Positions 46,349 through 57,654 of a DNA stretch of 64,000 nucleotides are shown here, piece by piece (position 1 is the stretch's first letter; each line of letters opens with the position of its first letter). The notes under the pieces are model-generated. The model was not told the origin of the DNA. It saw nothing but the letters and a program-made list of their open reading frames with translations, and searched no databases. The DNA is from Primulina eburnea. Taxonomy: Eukaryota > Streptophyta > Magnoliopsida > Lamiales > Gesneriaceae. The stretch spans positions 10,250,261 to 10,314,260 of the forward strand of contig NC_133114.1 of the NCBI RefSeq assembly GCF_022965805.1, in the 5' to 3' direction. The translations under genes were made by a program, and so were the position numbers.

Positions 46349-47185
46349 ATGGAAACACAGTTACAGAGGTTTCAGTCGTTTCAACCGCCAATTCTGAAGG
46401 GAACTGAGATGTCAGTAGATTGTGAGAAATGGCTAGAGGAGACAGAAATGTTATTGGAATTCCTGAATTTCACAGATGAGTGTAGAATTAGGCTTATTGA
46501 GAACCAGTTGCAAGAGACTGCTAGAAGATGGTGGTTACTCACCAAAGGAGCCTTAGAGCAGAGTCGTTCAGTGATCACGTGGAAGACCTTTAGATTTGAA
46601 TTTTATCAAAGATTCTTCCCTACCTCATATAGACAGGATAGAAGTGCAGAATTTGCAAACCTGAGACAGGGTCCTTTGAGTGTTGATGAATACTTGGCAC
46701 AGTTCTTCACACTTCTACGTTTTGCTCCTCTTGTGGCTAGAAATGATGATGCTATGTCTAGCCAGTTCATTCAAGGATTGAATCCAGAAATACGTACGTT
46801 GGTAAATGTAAAGCAATCAAGTAATTTTGTTGATACCTTGAATAGGGCTAAAAGAGCGGAAACGGTGCTGATAGGACAACCGGGAGCATTATATGATCTT
46901 CCAGCACCAGACCCACATCAACTGCATTCTAGAGTTGAGACTGGTAGTAGCAGTGGTAAAAAGAAAGAACCCTTGCAAATTCAGAAGAAGCAGTTCAAGA
47001 GATTAGGAAGTAGCTCGTCTAGTTCCAGTAGTTCCAGCCCGAGCTATACTGGAATATATTGCCGGACTTGTGGAGGGAGACATTCCACAGAACAATGTCA
47101 GGGAGTGCTTGGTAAGTGCAATATCTGTAAGCAGACGGGACACTTTGCTAAAGTTTGTCCGCAGAGACAGTTTCGAAGATCTTAA
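46349..47185 (+). CDS. Gypsy Gag of element G, intact
   Basis: ATG at 46349 (METQLQRFQSFQPPILKG), 278 codons, no stops. The frame is also open upstream through a GTG at 46334. The Retrotrans_gag core runs from about residue 35 to 145 (ENQLQETARRWWLL, FEFYQRFFPTSYRQDRSAEF, LRQGPLSVDEYLAQFFTLLRF). A basic linker and a polyserine run follow, then two zinc knuckles: CRTCGGRHSTEQC (CX2CX3HX4C, one short) and CNICKQTGHFAKVC (CX2CX4HX4C). It should make a structural nucleocapsid protein. No protease follows, so any processing would depend on a helper element. Gag is the only protein that F and G both maintain. Confidence 0.92.
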   Translation: METQLQRFQSFQPPILKGTEMSVDCEKWLEETEMLLEFLNFTDECRIRLIENQLQETARRWWLLTKGALEQSRSVITWKTFRFEFYQRFFPTSYRQDRSAEFANLRQGPLSVDEYLAQFFTLLRFAPLVARNDDAMSSQFIQGLNPEIRTLVNVKQSSNFVDTLNRAKRAETVLIGQPGALYDLPAPDPHQLHSRVETGSSSGKKKEPLQIQKKQFKRLGSSSSSSSSSSPSYTGIYCRTCGGRHSTEQCQGVLGKCNICKQTGHFAKVCPQRQFRRS

Positions 47186-49578
47186 AGAGCAGAGTCATTA
47201 GTGGTAATGACTGAGAAACAGACCCAGAATACACAACAGGTACTATTCTTTATGATTATATTGCAGATGTATTGCTATGTACGAATGCATTTTTGAGTAT
47301 CTGTGAATGAGTAGTATGGAGATATGCTGTATCTGTTGGGTCTGTGTATACTGTAGTATTGATTCCTTGACTGTTGAGGAATATGTTGATATCAGAAATT
47401 TCTGTGACATGTTATATACTACAGTTAGATGAGGATGGGACTGGATTAGATTATGATGTACTTGTAACTATCTGATTTGGATTGCATTATTGTCATGTAT
47501 ATGCTAAACAAGTACAGAAATATCGTAGAATGTGTTCCAGAAATGGTAAGATTAAGACCAGATCTAGTTGATAAATGAGGATTTTCGATCCAGAAGTCCT
47601 CAGAAATTGTAGGGTTTAGGACTCGATTATTACAGAAAGGAACAGATGGCATCCTTATGTATTCAGTAGATCCACTGAAATCGAGCCTAAAATTTGATAT
47701 TAATATCATAGTTAACTGGTGTTTTCTTAGATAAGATGTCAGATGGGTTCTCTATCAGAAAGAATTGAAAGAATTGACAGATTAAAGTATGGGCTAAGGA
47801 ATCCAGTTGATTGTGTATTTCTCTTGAAGACATTTTAGTTCTGTTTCTAGATTGACAGATTATGTGTTCAGGGGTATTTTGAAGAATTATGCTTGTTATA
47901 TCTATGATTCCGGGATATATCCACAGCATCTGATTGTTTATATTGAATATTTGAAGACTGGGTTAAATATTCTGAGAACTGTGATTATTGTATACAGCAA
48001 TGGGTCGGGTAGGGATCCGAATGCAGTTATTGATACAGGTTTATATTCAGATTATGCGGTATCAGGAATATCAAAATTAGCAGAATGTCAAAGATGTGAG
48101 AATTTTATTAGCTGGTTTGAGCAGATTGTCTTCTTCTGATTTTCTTATTCTCGTATTGCTGTATATCTGCTGAGTATTGTTATTGTTCTAAATCAGTATT
48201 TGAGACATTTTATATTGGTTGGGAGTATATTCTATTTGCAGAGGAGGTATGGCAGATGATTTGGGCACTGTGAAGATTGATCAGTAGTCAGAATTATCAG
48301 TATTGCCAGAAATCGCTGTTTTATGAGTTTCTTAAACTCACTAGATCTGTATAGGTTGTGTGTATTTCGATAATCAGAACAGAGTTTCGATCAGAGCAAC
48401 CGATATGTGATTTGTGTTTGTATCAGATTGATTATCGTGTGATGTCAGAATGTTTCAGAATTATTTATAGCTTTTGATATGGGTAGTCAGAGCCAAATGC
48501 CAGGTAGGTATTTCTTCATTATTTTATATTATTAACTGATTGTTAGTACCGAATAGTTTGAATCAGCTATCACAAGTAGTGTCAGACATGCACAGTGATT
48601 GGTTCAGTTTTCGTTCGGATAGCAGACAGTGTTGCTATAAACAGATTAAATCAGTTATGACAGAAATTGTACTGCAATGTTAGCAGAAATTATACAGATA
48701 TGTCTGAATCGCTAACAGAAGAAGACAGAAAGATAGAAATCAGAAGATTAGTACAGATTTTGTATATTTCTGAATAGAAATGGGAGTACATTTCTATGGC
48801 TTTCGTAATGAAATTACCGCCATGTTAGATTATGACATGATATGATTATGATTGACCGATTTCTCAATCTATATCTATCGGTTGGTACCAGATTACGTAC
48901 AAACAGAACTAAATGACATAGGTCGATGTCAAAGAAATGTTCAGATAGAACAGAACATTTAAGTAGATTATATCAGATTGTGATTTTGATTGAGGTTGTA
49001 TTTGTGATAGAAGATATCAGGAACTCTTTCACAGATTATCCACAGATTGACAGGTAGTCAGAGTGTATGATTCAGATATTGACAGATATTGGTAGAGTTT
49101 TAGTGCTGGATGTTAGCACTAGTTGTTATGATTTATTGTCACTATTTGTTATGATTTATTGTCACTATATGACTTATTGCATGACAATAGTTATCAAGAC
49201 AGTTCAGAATGGACAGATTAAAGAAACCAACATCGGATGATGATGCTTGGTATTTGAAACTGAAGATTTCATATGTCCTTGATTGGGATTAACAGGTTTG
49301 ATAACAACTGCTAGTATTGTTTTGTTATGAACTGGGATTGGTTTATACGGATGTTGTATAACAAACATGGCAAGATTGATTCTGTCAGAGTTAGTTTAAG
49401 AAGTATTAGAATAGTATACTTTATGAAGTTTTATTCCAGAATTGAAATCAGAGATTGATAAAAGAAAGAGATTTCAGGATGGATTCATTAAGAGAGGAGT
49501 TTGGATGTTAAACTCTATTATACATTTCTTCTCTTATATTTGAATTGATTGCTTATGAGTTCGAGGACGAACTCAGAT
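47186..49578 (+). other. Non-coding 2.4-kb internal region of element G
   Basis: It occupies the place of pol but encodes no recognisable domain. It aligns in patches with F (36201-38603), including a 27-bp identity at 48771-48797. Near 48785 it can be read as MGVHFYGFRNEITAMLDYDMI before a stop. Confidence 0.6.
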
Positions 49579-49594
49579 CTAAGAGGGGGAGAAA
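49579..49594 (+). other. Polypurine tract of element G
   Basis: AAGAGGGGGAGAAA directly before the 3' LTR. Confidence 0.88.
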
Positions 49595-51666
49595 TGTAAT
49601 GCCCGAGATTTAATCATTATAATCAGACGTTGATTAATTGACATGATTGAGATTATAAGAACTCAAATGAACCGATATGACAAGGCCGGGCGTCGTTGCA
49701 CTTGTTAGCCAAGTATTTGGGCAGAAACTTCGGCGCTCGAGCGGTAGAAAAGCACCGCCCGAGCGCCAAGGTATCACAAGTTATTTCTCGGACAGAAGGT
49801 TCGGCGCCCGGGCGGTATATTTTGACCGCCCGAGCGCCAAGGGTGCGACTTGAAATTTCCGGACAGTATGTTCGGCGCCCGAGCGGTACATTTCGACCGC
49901 TCGAGCGCCACCTAAGAATCATGAAATGTGCCACGTTTCATAAGGCATGCAAGGTAGGATATATATATATATGTTAGTAAACGATAATCCTCAGCAAATT
50001 AGAAGAAAAGAAGATCGAGGATTCTCCAAGAAAATCCTTATGCCTTTTGTGCGAAATCCGCCGGTCAGATTTTGAATCCGACTTCGGTACTGTGTTCCTA
50101 TCAACGCAGGCTACAACTGGACGTAAGTTTTATTACGTTTAGACATGATTTGAATTTATGATGTTGTCAGAATTGAATAGGATTCATATATGATGTTCTT
50201 GTCATGTTAGACATCATAGAATCGAAGTCAGATTGAGAAACAGACTGTTTATACAATTGTTATCATTTTCAGAGTTGATTGGACTAAGATTTCATATCAG
50301 AGTTGTATTATCGTTCAGAGTTTGAGTTGTATCGATATTGATTATGAATTCTGGTATTATATCTGTGATGTTTGAACTGACGGGGTTATCAAGACTGTAT
50401 TGTTATGCCGTCGAAACATCAGTTGATTCAGATTGTTTAGATTCAGAAATGAATTCGATTATGTCGTGATATCATTGTTATAAATCAGATTGTATCTTGT
50501 TCAAATATTGATCAGATTATATACAGAGTTGAGTATTGATCAGAACAGACTGTGTATTGAGTTATTCACTGATACAGCGTATTGATATTGTCATTTCAGA
50601 TTTGATATGGACAGATTCGAAACATCGTCTTCGTCAGACAGGGAAGACAAAGGTATAATTCATGTGATATTCGGGAAGCATAACTCAAATTATATTAATT
50701 TGAGTTTCCCACTAAAATCACATACTAGATTATTGTTTATATTGTTACCTGGTTATGCTTTGATTATAGAATTGTATTCAAGCAGGTAAGATAAACGTGA
50801 TATTCAGTTATGAATATGATTATGCTTTGTTTACAGATTGTTATCCATTGCATTTAAGATAGGAAAGTCTTGACAGTCATTGTCAGACTTCTAGACGTTC
50901 GGGGTATCTCAACTTAGGAGTAGTCATTACTCCTATTGCCAGCCGTCGATACAGCTCGGACCGAAGTCTAGGAATAAGACGTACAGTCGCCCCGAGTGGT
51001 TGGGTAGGTGACAGCCAGTGACGTCTTATTCACCCCGGGATCCCTAGAGTTATAGTTGAGTCAAGTCTAGACATGATTTGATTAGGACATCATGCTTATA
51101 TGGATGTGGCTCCTAGATCATGGGACCCATCGTTATTGCTTTCAGTTGTGCTAGCATGTTTTTATGATTTAGATTGTTTATATGCATGTTTATCTGATTT
51201 GAGTTGCATGCTTATTTTCATAGATTATGAAATATATTGTGTTTATACATGACGGCATGTTTTATGAATTAGTTTGTTTATATACATGCTTACCATGTTT
51301 TATACTGGGATTTATTCTCACCGGAATTATCCGGGTGTTGTCTTGTTTTGTATGTGTGCATGATAACAGGTGGGGCTGGATCAGGGTCGAGAACACGACG
51401 AGAGAAGACGAGTTAGCGTGGTGATTCCGGACTTGTAGCAGACTTGGTTTATTACTTGAATTTAGTAATTGAACCTTAGACTTAGGTTGTACAGTATTGT
51501 ACTTTTCTACTGAACTGTAGTTTTTATACCGAGATGTATATTGTTTAGATTCCATTACCTTCCGCAGTTACGTTTTAAAAAGAAAAATTTTTAGACCCTG
51601 TTTATCAGAACTGATAATTAAATCCCAACAATGATTAAGAAGATGATTAGCGTCCGGGTCCCCACA
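49595..51666 (+). repeat. 3' LTR of element G
   Basis: 2072 bp, about 99.4% identical to the 5' LTR by eye, same termini. Confidence 0.95.
49732..49909 (+). repeat. Three 36-bp GC-rich palindromes at exact 71-bp spacing (G 3' LTR)
   Basis: Units 49732-49767, 49803-49838 and 49874-49909. The third has GGCGCC where the 5' LTR has GGTGCC, so its stem is better paired here. Confidence 0.9.
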
Positions 51667-51798
51667 CTTATTCATGCAAGTCACCGTGGAGGAAGGAATT
51701 ATTAACATCAAGCTGAAGCAAGAACCAGCCGCGAACAACAGCAATAGCCAACAAGGACTTGACAAAAACGAGTTTGGCCACGGGTGAGAAAGTCTCAA
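51667..51798 (-). pseudogene. Copia I reverse transcriptase, N-terminal piece
   Basis: The minus strand reads ETFSPVAKLVFVKSLLAIA and GWFLLQLDVNNSFLHGDLHE, the start of the copia RT domain with the first catalytic aspartate (LQLDV). It joins in frame across G to the RT piece at 43817 and is cut at 51799 by J. The rest of pol should lie beyond the window. Confidence 0.88.
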
Positions 51799-52522
51799 TG
51801 TAACACTTGTGACTAAAATGTGTAATTAATGCGGAAGCTTTAAAATATATTTGGAGAAATGTGTTAATCTAAAAAAATTTGGGCAGCATCTCCCCGTAAA
51901 TAGGACATGCCACCTGTCTCAAACAACACATAATACACAAGCAAAAGATTTTCATATACATCAGATACCAGTAAGTAAAGTATCTACACATCTTGCCAAA
52001 GCCAAAGCACAAAACAAGATTTTCAATGTTTTCCAAACTAGCCAAAAACTTGACAATAACAAAATAACATCCATTCAAAATCTCCAAAGTTTGGCATATT
52101 CCCTTCTCTCGCTTCGACAACTCAGGGATGATCAGTCTTTCTTACATGTGCCTGCATCACATGAAGATAACTGGAATGAGAATAAAACTCAGCAAATGGA
52201 ATCAATACTAACAAGATACATATATATCATTTTATTGTAAAACATAAAAGGGATAGCCTCAATTTTATTTTCTTGAAAACATTATCCTTCTCATTTCATA
52301 AACGTCGAATCACCATTAATATCATCCGTCAAGAATCATAATACAACAATACATAGGGATGATATTCATTTCATTGATCAACTGAAGAATTGATAGTTCT
52401 TATAAGATAGTTCATTCATTGCTAACCCTCTTCGTAAAAACGAATCTTATAGGAGGGACACGTACCTCTACATAAAATGCATCTTATAAGAGAGCACATG
52501 TTTTCATCGTTAATTGGCCAAT

Positions 52523-52593
<71 letters not shown>
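52523..52593. repeat. (AC)n(AT)n microsatellite in the J 3' LTR
   Basis: A short AC run followed by about 30 AT units. Open frames through it are meaningless. Confidence 0.95.
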
Positions 52594-52595
<2 letters not shown>

Positions 52596-53029
52596 TGAAT
52601 GGAATTTGAAAGGAGTTAACATCATAAAATCATCAAAACACATATATATAGGATCATGTGATGCATTGAAGAAATGCTTCCACTTACTACACTTGGAGCA
52701 CTTGATTTCCTAAATCTTGATGGTGTTCCTACAATAATAAATCCAATAACTAACCATCAACTCCAAAATAATAACATTAGATGACCATTTAACCCAATAC
52801 ATCTATCACAACTATCAATCCTAACTCCACCATCTTCAATAACTCAAGAACAAGAAGAAATTCACTTACCTTTGCTCCTTTCGCTAAAAAGATGAAGTTC
52901 CAACTCCGGATTGAAGATTAATATGCTTGATTGAAAGAAAGGATAAGAAGAAAATGCAAAAACCTAGCTTGGAATCGTTGGTGAAGAGAAAGAAAAGAAG
53001 AGAAATGAGGAAAAGTTGTGTCTCAACCG

Positions 53030-53039
53030 ATTTTATACC
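53030..53039 (-). promoter_or_regulatory. TATA box in the J 3' LTR
   Basis: The minus strand reads GGTATAAAAT, about 37 bp downstream of the palindromes. Confidence 0.5.
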
Positions 53040-53075
53040 TTAAAACACCCAAAACACGGTTTTTGTATTGTGCTG

Positions 53076-53184
53076 GGCGCTCGGGCGGTCATATATTACC
53101 TCCCTAGCGCGGACCATACTGTCCCAGACCAAAATTTCAGAACCAATGGCGCTCAGGGCGGTAATTTCTTACCGCTCGGGCGCC
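53076..53184 (-). repeat. Two GC-rich palindromes at 72-bp spacing in the J 3' LTR
   Basis: Units start at 53076 and 53148 (72 bp apart). Arms are GGCGCTCGGGCGGT with a decayed partner (ACCTCCCTAGCGCG) in the first and GGCGCTCAGGGCGGT with ACCGCTCGGGCGCC in the second. Same word and period as G and K. Confidence 0.85.
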
Positions 53185-53794
53185 GCTCTGCGCACAGCCT
53201 CCTCAAAGATCGCCTCCGAAACGCCTCTTCCCGTCTTAATTTGGAAAAATGGTAAACTACAAAGTTGTAGCTCTATGTCTTATCTTGAATCCCTCCGCAT
53301 TTCAGATCATTTGGAGGTTTGAGTAAAATGTTATGCTCAATCTCCCAACATGTGTCACTGGAGGAACGACGATACACACGACACACTTCGGGGTGCTTTT
53401 GGCTAGTCTTCCACAATGATTTGGACAAAACTCAAAATAAGAAAGTTATAGTTATAGCCTTATGTCTTATCTTTCTAATGAAAGTGGCCTCACATCATTT
53501 GGATCAATATACAAAACATTATGCTAAAAACCACAACTACTGCCACAGTTTCATACAGTTTTAGCACTTATATTACTTATTTGGCTAAATATAAACTTTC
53601 TATTCTACCCATACATTCTCGGTTTCATTCTAAATCATTCAATACCATTCATATCATATCTTGAAGCCATAAACCATCACCATTACATAGCATATCCCAA
53701 ACGTTCATCATAATAAACCATAAAAAGAATAATGACCATACTTAATCATAATCATTACCTTACATCATATGCATACGAATGTCTGGGCGTTACA

Positions 53795-53812
53795 ATTCTC
53801 CCCTCCTTAAGA
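53795..53812 (-). other. Polypurine tract of element J
   Basis: On the minus strand a purine run (AAGGAGGGGAGAAT) abuts the 3' LTR. Confidence 0.85.
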
Positions 53813-53834
53813 AATTCCGTCCCCGAAATTGCCA

Positions 53835-54192
53835 TTACTGTGCGAATAACTCAGGATATCGCTGCTTAATTTCCTCCTCTGGTTCCCACGTTGCTTCTTC
53901 AACCAAATGATTACGTCAAAGAATCTTGATAATGTCGATCTCCTTATTCCTTAGTACTTTAACCTTGCGATCTAAAATCTGGATTGGTACTTCTTGATAA
54001 GTCAAGTTCGGCATCAGATCCAACGCTTCATGTCTGAGAACATGGGAAGGATTCGAGATGTACTTCCTGAGCATTGAGACGTGAAATACATTGTGGACTC
54101 TATCCAAATCTGGCGGTAAGGCTAGACGATATGCTCTTTCTCCTATCCTGTCCAGAATTTCAAATGGGCCGATAAATCTTGGGCTCAGCAAT
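53835..54192 (-). pseudogene. J pol C-terminus: integrase tail and chromodomain, one nonsense codon
   Basis: The frame resumes after K with LLSPRFIGPFEILDRIG, the integrase C-terminal GPF/Y module. It continues through YRLALPPDLDRVHNVFHVS and a chromodomain-like tail (IQILDRKVKVLRNKEID ... RNHLVEEATWEPEEEI), ending PELFAQ and TAA at 53835-53837. TGA at 53916-53918 stands where this family has tryptophan (TGG). The chromodomain would steer integration to marked chromatin; here it is cut off by the stop. Confidence 0.88.
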
Positions 54193-54787
54193 TGTAATGC
54201 CCGGTTACTCGTACAAATGATTATAACGTGTTTATGTCGTTTATTTTGTAGTTATTTACCTCATTAGATTTCACGTGATGAATGAAGTATCAATATTGAG
54301 ATTGAACATGACTCTTATATTGTTCATGGTGTATTGAGAATGAATATATGTCAAAATAGTGATAGTAAGATGTGTACATAGAAATAGTGTAATGGAAGTT
54401 GTGGGAAATGAGATGTAAATATGGTAGTTCGTACGGGTTTTAGCATAATGATTTGAATATTGATCCAAATTGTGTGAGGCCTTAACCGTTAGAAAGCTAA
54501 GATATAATGCTACAACTTTGACGTTTTGAGTTTTGTCCAAATCATTGTGAAAGACAAGCCAAAAGTGGCCCGAAGTGTGTCGTGTATACCGTCATTCCTT
54601 CACTGACACATATTAGGAGAATGGGCATAACTTGTTACTCAAACCTCCAAATGACCTGAAACTAGTGGGAGATTCAAGCCAAGACATAGGGCTACAACTT
54701 CGTAGTTTACCATTTTTTCAGATTATGAGCGGAAGAACCATTTCCGGAGCAATCTTTGAAGAGTCAGTGCGCAGAGGCAGCACAGGT

Positions 54788-54967
54788 GGCGCCCGAGCGG
54801 TAAGATTCTACCGCCCGAGCGCCGGTACACTAAGGGTTCACGAAATTTACAGAACATATGGCGCTCGAGCGGTAGAAAATGACCGCCCGAGCGCCAGTGC
54901 ACGAAAACTGCACCTTTTGGACAGAACATTCCACGCTCGGGCGGTAGAAAATGACCGCCCGAGCGCC
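54788..54967 (+). repeat. Three 36-bp GC-rich palindromes at exact 72-bp spacing in solo LTR K
   Basis: Units 54788-54823, 54860-54895 and 54932-54967. Arms GGCGCCCGAGCGGT / ACCGCCCGAGCGCC, GGCGCTCGAGCGGT / ACCGCCCGAGCGCC and CACGCTCGGGCGGT / ACCGCCCGAGCGCC, with 8-nt loops. The TATA-like site starts 3 bp after the last unit. Confidence 0.92.
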
Positions 54968-54969
54968 GC

Positions 54970-54980
54970 CATATATATAA
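54970..54980 (+). promoter_or_regulatory. TATA box in solo LTR K
   Basis: CATATATATAA right after the palindrome array. A probable promoter of the parent element. Confidence 0.5.
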
Positions 54981-56257
54981 GAGGATAAGCTTCGGGTTTC
55001 TAAACCATTCCATCAGCTCCTCTCCCCATTTTTCACAGAAAACTCGAAAGAAAAGTTTAGAAAACATCCTCCAAAGCTTCCTTCTTAATTCCTTTCAAAG
55101 TTTTGAAGTTAGAACTTGGTTCTTCATCACAAGAACATCATAGAGGTGTAAGTTTTCTCCTCTTTTAGTTATCCTACATGTATAGGAGTGATTTTCATCT
55201 AGTATTTATATAGTGATGGGATTTTGATATATTTTACAGTATAGGAGCGAGATACATCGTCTGAAACAAGTATTCGTACGCTTGGACTGTAAGTTGGCAT
55301 GTTCTTGAAGTAATACATGAGTAGTATTATGATTTCAAATACTTCCCATTAATTATTGCTATATGTACATTGTTAGTATGTTTATTGATGAAACATAGCA
55401 CCATATTCCATTGTTATGTATTAAATATGTAAGGAACTCATGAATATTGATGATGGGTGCTATGTAATGAACATGAACATGAACATGAAAAGAAAAGGAC
55501 TGATTTTACATGATATAGAGCTTGTTGACATCATGGGTGGTTTTAAGTCCACCAAACCTATTGGCCAATATATGTTCATGGGACGTGGGGTTGCCAAAGG
55601 TTGCTCCCTGACGTCCAACACAGTAGTAGCTATATAATAAAGCAAGCACAGTAGTACAGGTCAACTAATGAGGCTCAAGTACAAAAATGAACATTGAATA
55701 TATGCTACGGTATGACATGTTTTTAAGATTCATTGTTGATCACGACTTGATATGTATGTTCCTTCGATGCATATTGATACGTACAAGTGCCAACTTATTG
55801 AGTTTATAAACTCACGTAGCTCATGTATTACAGGATCAGGTAGTGAAGATGCGTAGGATGCCGGTTCGCCAATGGATGCTTGTGACGTGCCTTACCTCGA
55901 CAAGAACCGGGACTTCTTATTGTATAGCTTCCGCATATGTATTATAATGAGTGTAATGTCAGGGTTTGAAACAAGTTTGACAAGGTGTATGTCTATGGTA
56001 TAATGATACAGAATATGTTTATGTGCAAGGATATGATTATAAGTATATATTGTTTATGTTGCTTGAGAGTTAGTGTATTACATTTGGTTATTATTGCTTG
56101 AGGTTTGGTTTAAACAAAATGTAGGGACATCATGCCAAAAATTTTATAAACCGTCAAAGTGATGCATCTTGTTTGATTTGCTTCATAATATAGTTATATC
56201 ATTCAAATCCTACTTTGATTATGGTAATCATGCTAAGTATAGAGTAAGGGTGTGACA

Positions 56258-57654
56258 TTTCCTTTCCTGCCAAATCTCATAATACCTTTGAGAGGGGCAA
56301 TTTTTATAAATACATGATCTCCAACTTCAAATTTCAAAGGCCTTCTTCGGTTATCGGCATAACTTTTCTGTCTGGTTTGGGCCGTCTTCATTCTATCCTG
56401 GATTAAAGCAATCGCATCAGCTGTCTGTTGAACCAATTCTGGTCCTAACATCTTTCTTTCACCGACTTCATCCCAATTCAACGGTGACCTACATTTTCTG
56501 CCATACAATGCCTCATATGGTGCCATGCCAATCGTCGCCTGATAACTATTGTTATAAGTAAATTCCACAAGTGGCAATTTAGAATCCCAACTACCAGGAA
56601 AATCGATCGTGCAGGCTCGTAGCATATCTTCAAGAATCTGAATCACCCTCTCTAACTGCCCGTCACTCTGAGGATGATAAGCTGTGCTAAAAGCCAACCT
56701 GGTGCCCAAGGCTCTGTGCAAGCTCTTCCAGAATTCGGAAGTAAACCTCGGGTCACGGTCAGATACAATTGACATAGGGATACCATGGAGTCTCACAATC
56801 TCAGCTAAATAAGCTTCAGCGTACTGATTCATTGTAAACGTCGTCTTGACTGGAAGAAAATGAGCCGACTTGGTTAACCTGTCAACAATCACCTAGATGG
56901 AGTTGTAACCCTTTGGTGTTCTTGGAAGTCCCGTTACGAAGTCCATGGTGATGTGCTCCCACTTCCACTGAGGTATTGGGAGGGATTGCAAAGTTCCAGC
57001 AGGTCTTTTATGCTCAATCTTTACCTGCTGACATGTTAGACATTCGGATATGAATTTTGCGATATCACTTTTCATACATGGCCACCAGTAGAGACGTCGG
57101 AGATCCTGATACATCTTGGTGCTACCTGGATGTATCGAGTATGGTGCGGTATGAGCCTCTGTCAAAACATCCCGTCGAATGTCATCACCACTGGGAACAC
57201 ATATCCGACCTCTAAACGTTAACAAATCGTCAGTGTTCATCGCAAACTCTGTATTTCCTTTCTCATTAGCTTTAGATCGCAATTTCATCAACTGATTGTC
57301 ATTAGGTTGCTTCCGTCGTATCCTATCTGTCAATGTAGGTCGAATAACCAAAGCTGAAAGTCTAGCGATGGTCCCTTGCCCTACCATAGCGATCTCGCTC
57401 TTCTGAAGATCCAATAGCAACGGCTTCTGAATCAATGAGCTCAAAGAAGAAACTGACTTGCGGCTCAAAGCATCTGCAACGACGTTTGCTTTACCTGGGT
57501 GGTAGCTAATGGTCACATCATATTCTTTAACAAGTTCTAACCACCTCCTCTGCCGCATATTGAGTTCCTTCTGAGAGAATAGATATTTCAAGCTCTTATG
57601 GTCTGTGAAAACTTCACATTTCTTGCCATACAGATAATGCCTCCATATTTTCAA
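56258..57654 (-). pseudogene. J pol: RNase H end and integrase, one nonsense codon
   Basis: In one minus-strand frame: [22 protein letters not shown] (RNase H end), [16 protein letters not shown], then integrase. The HHCC finger has the histidine in [11 protein letters not shown] and cysteines in CLTCQQ. The DDE core has D in [13 protein letters not shown] in SIVSDRDPRFTSEFW and E in SDGQLERVIQ, so all three acidic residues are present. TAG at 56893-56895 replaces tryptophan after GYNSI. The frame ends at 56258 where K is inserted (GDHVFIKIAPLKG, GRKGN). Confidence 0.92.

Larger units (their letters stand above)
43818..51666 (+). mobile_element. Element G: complete gag-only Ty3/gypsy retrotransposon, inserted in the RT gene of copia I
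   Basis: LTRs 43818-45890 and 49595-51666 (2073 and 2072 bp), PBS 45896-45907, PPT 49579-49594, perfect duplication CTTAT (43813-43817 and 51667-51671). About a dozen LTR differences were seen by eye (about 0.6%). The internal region has an intact gag and 2.4 kb of non-coding DNA, with no protease, RT, RNase H or integrase. It has the same plan, termini and PBS spacing as F but opposite orientation and clearly diverged sequence. Confidence 0.95.
51799..53794 (-). repeat. 3' LTR of element J (1996 bp)
   Basis: Plus strand TGTAACACTTGTGAC to ...GGGCGTTACA. It contains an AT microsatellite and two GC-rich palindromes (53076-53184) of the same design as in G and K. Confidence 0.92.
54193..56257 (+). 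mobile_element. Solo LTR K (gypsy, related to the J LTR), inserted in J pol in opposite orientation
   Basis: TGTAATGCCCGG to ...AAGGGTGTGACA, 2065 bp, with no internal region. Patches match the complement of the J LTR (for example the ccgaagtgtgtcgtgta phrase near 54570). It splits the integrase C-terminus between GRKGN and LLSPRF. I see no 5-bp target duplication: the flanks CAAT and TTTCC join without repeat. It contains three palindromes and a TATA-like site. Confidence 0.85.

Noticed and set aside
52477..52713. Frame through the AT microsatellite
   Set aside because: Tyr-Ile repeats are a direct translation of (AT)n.
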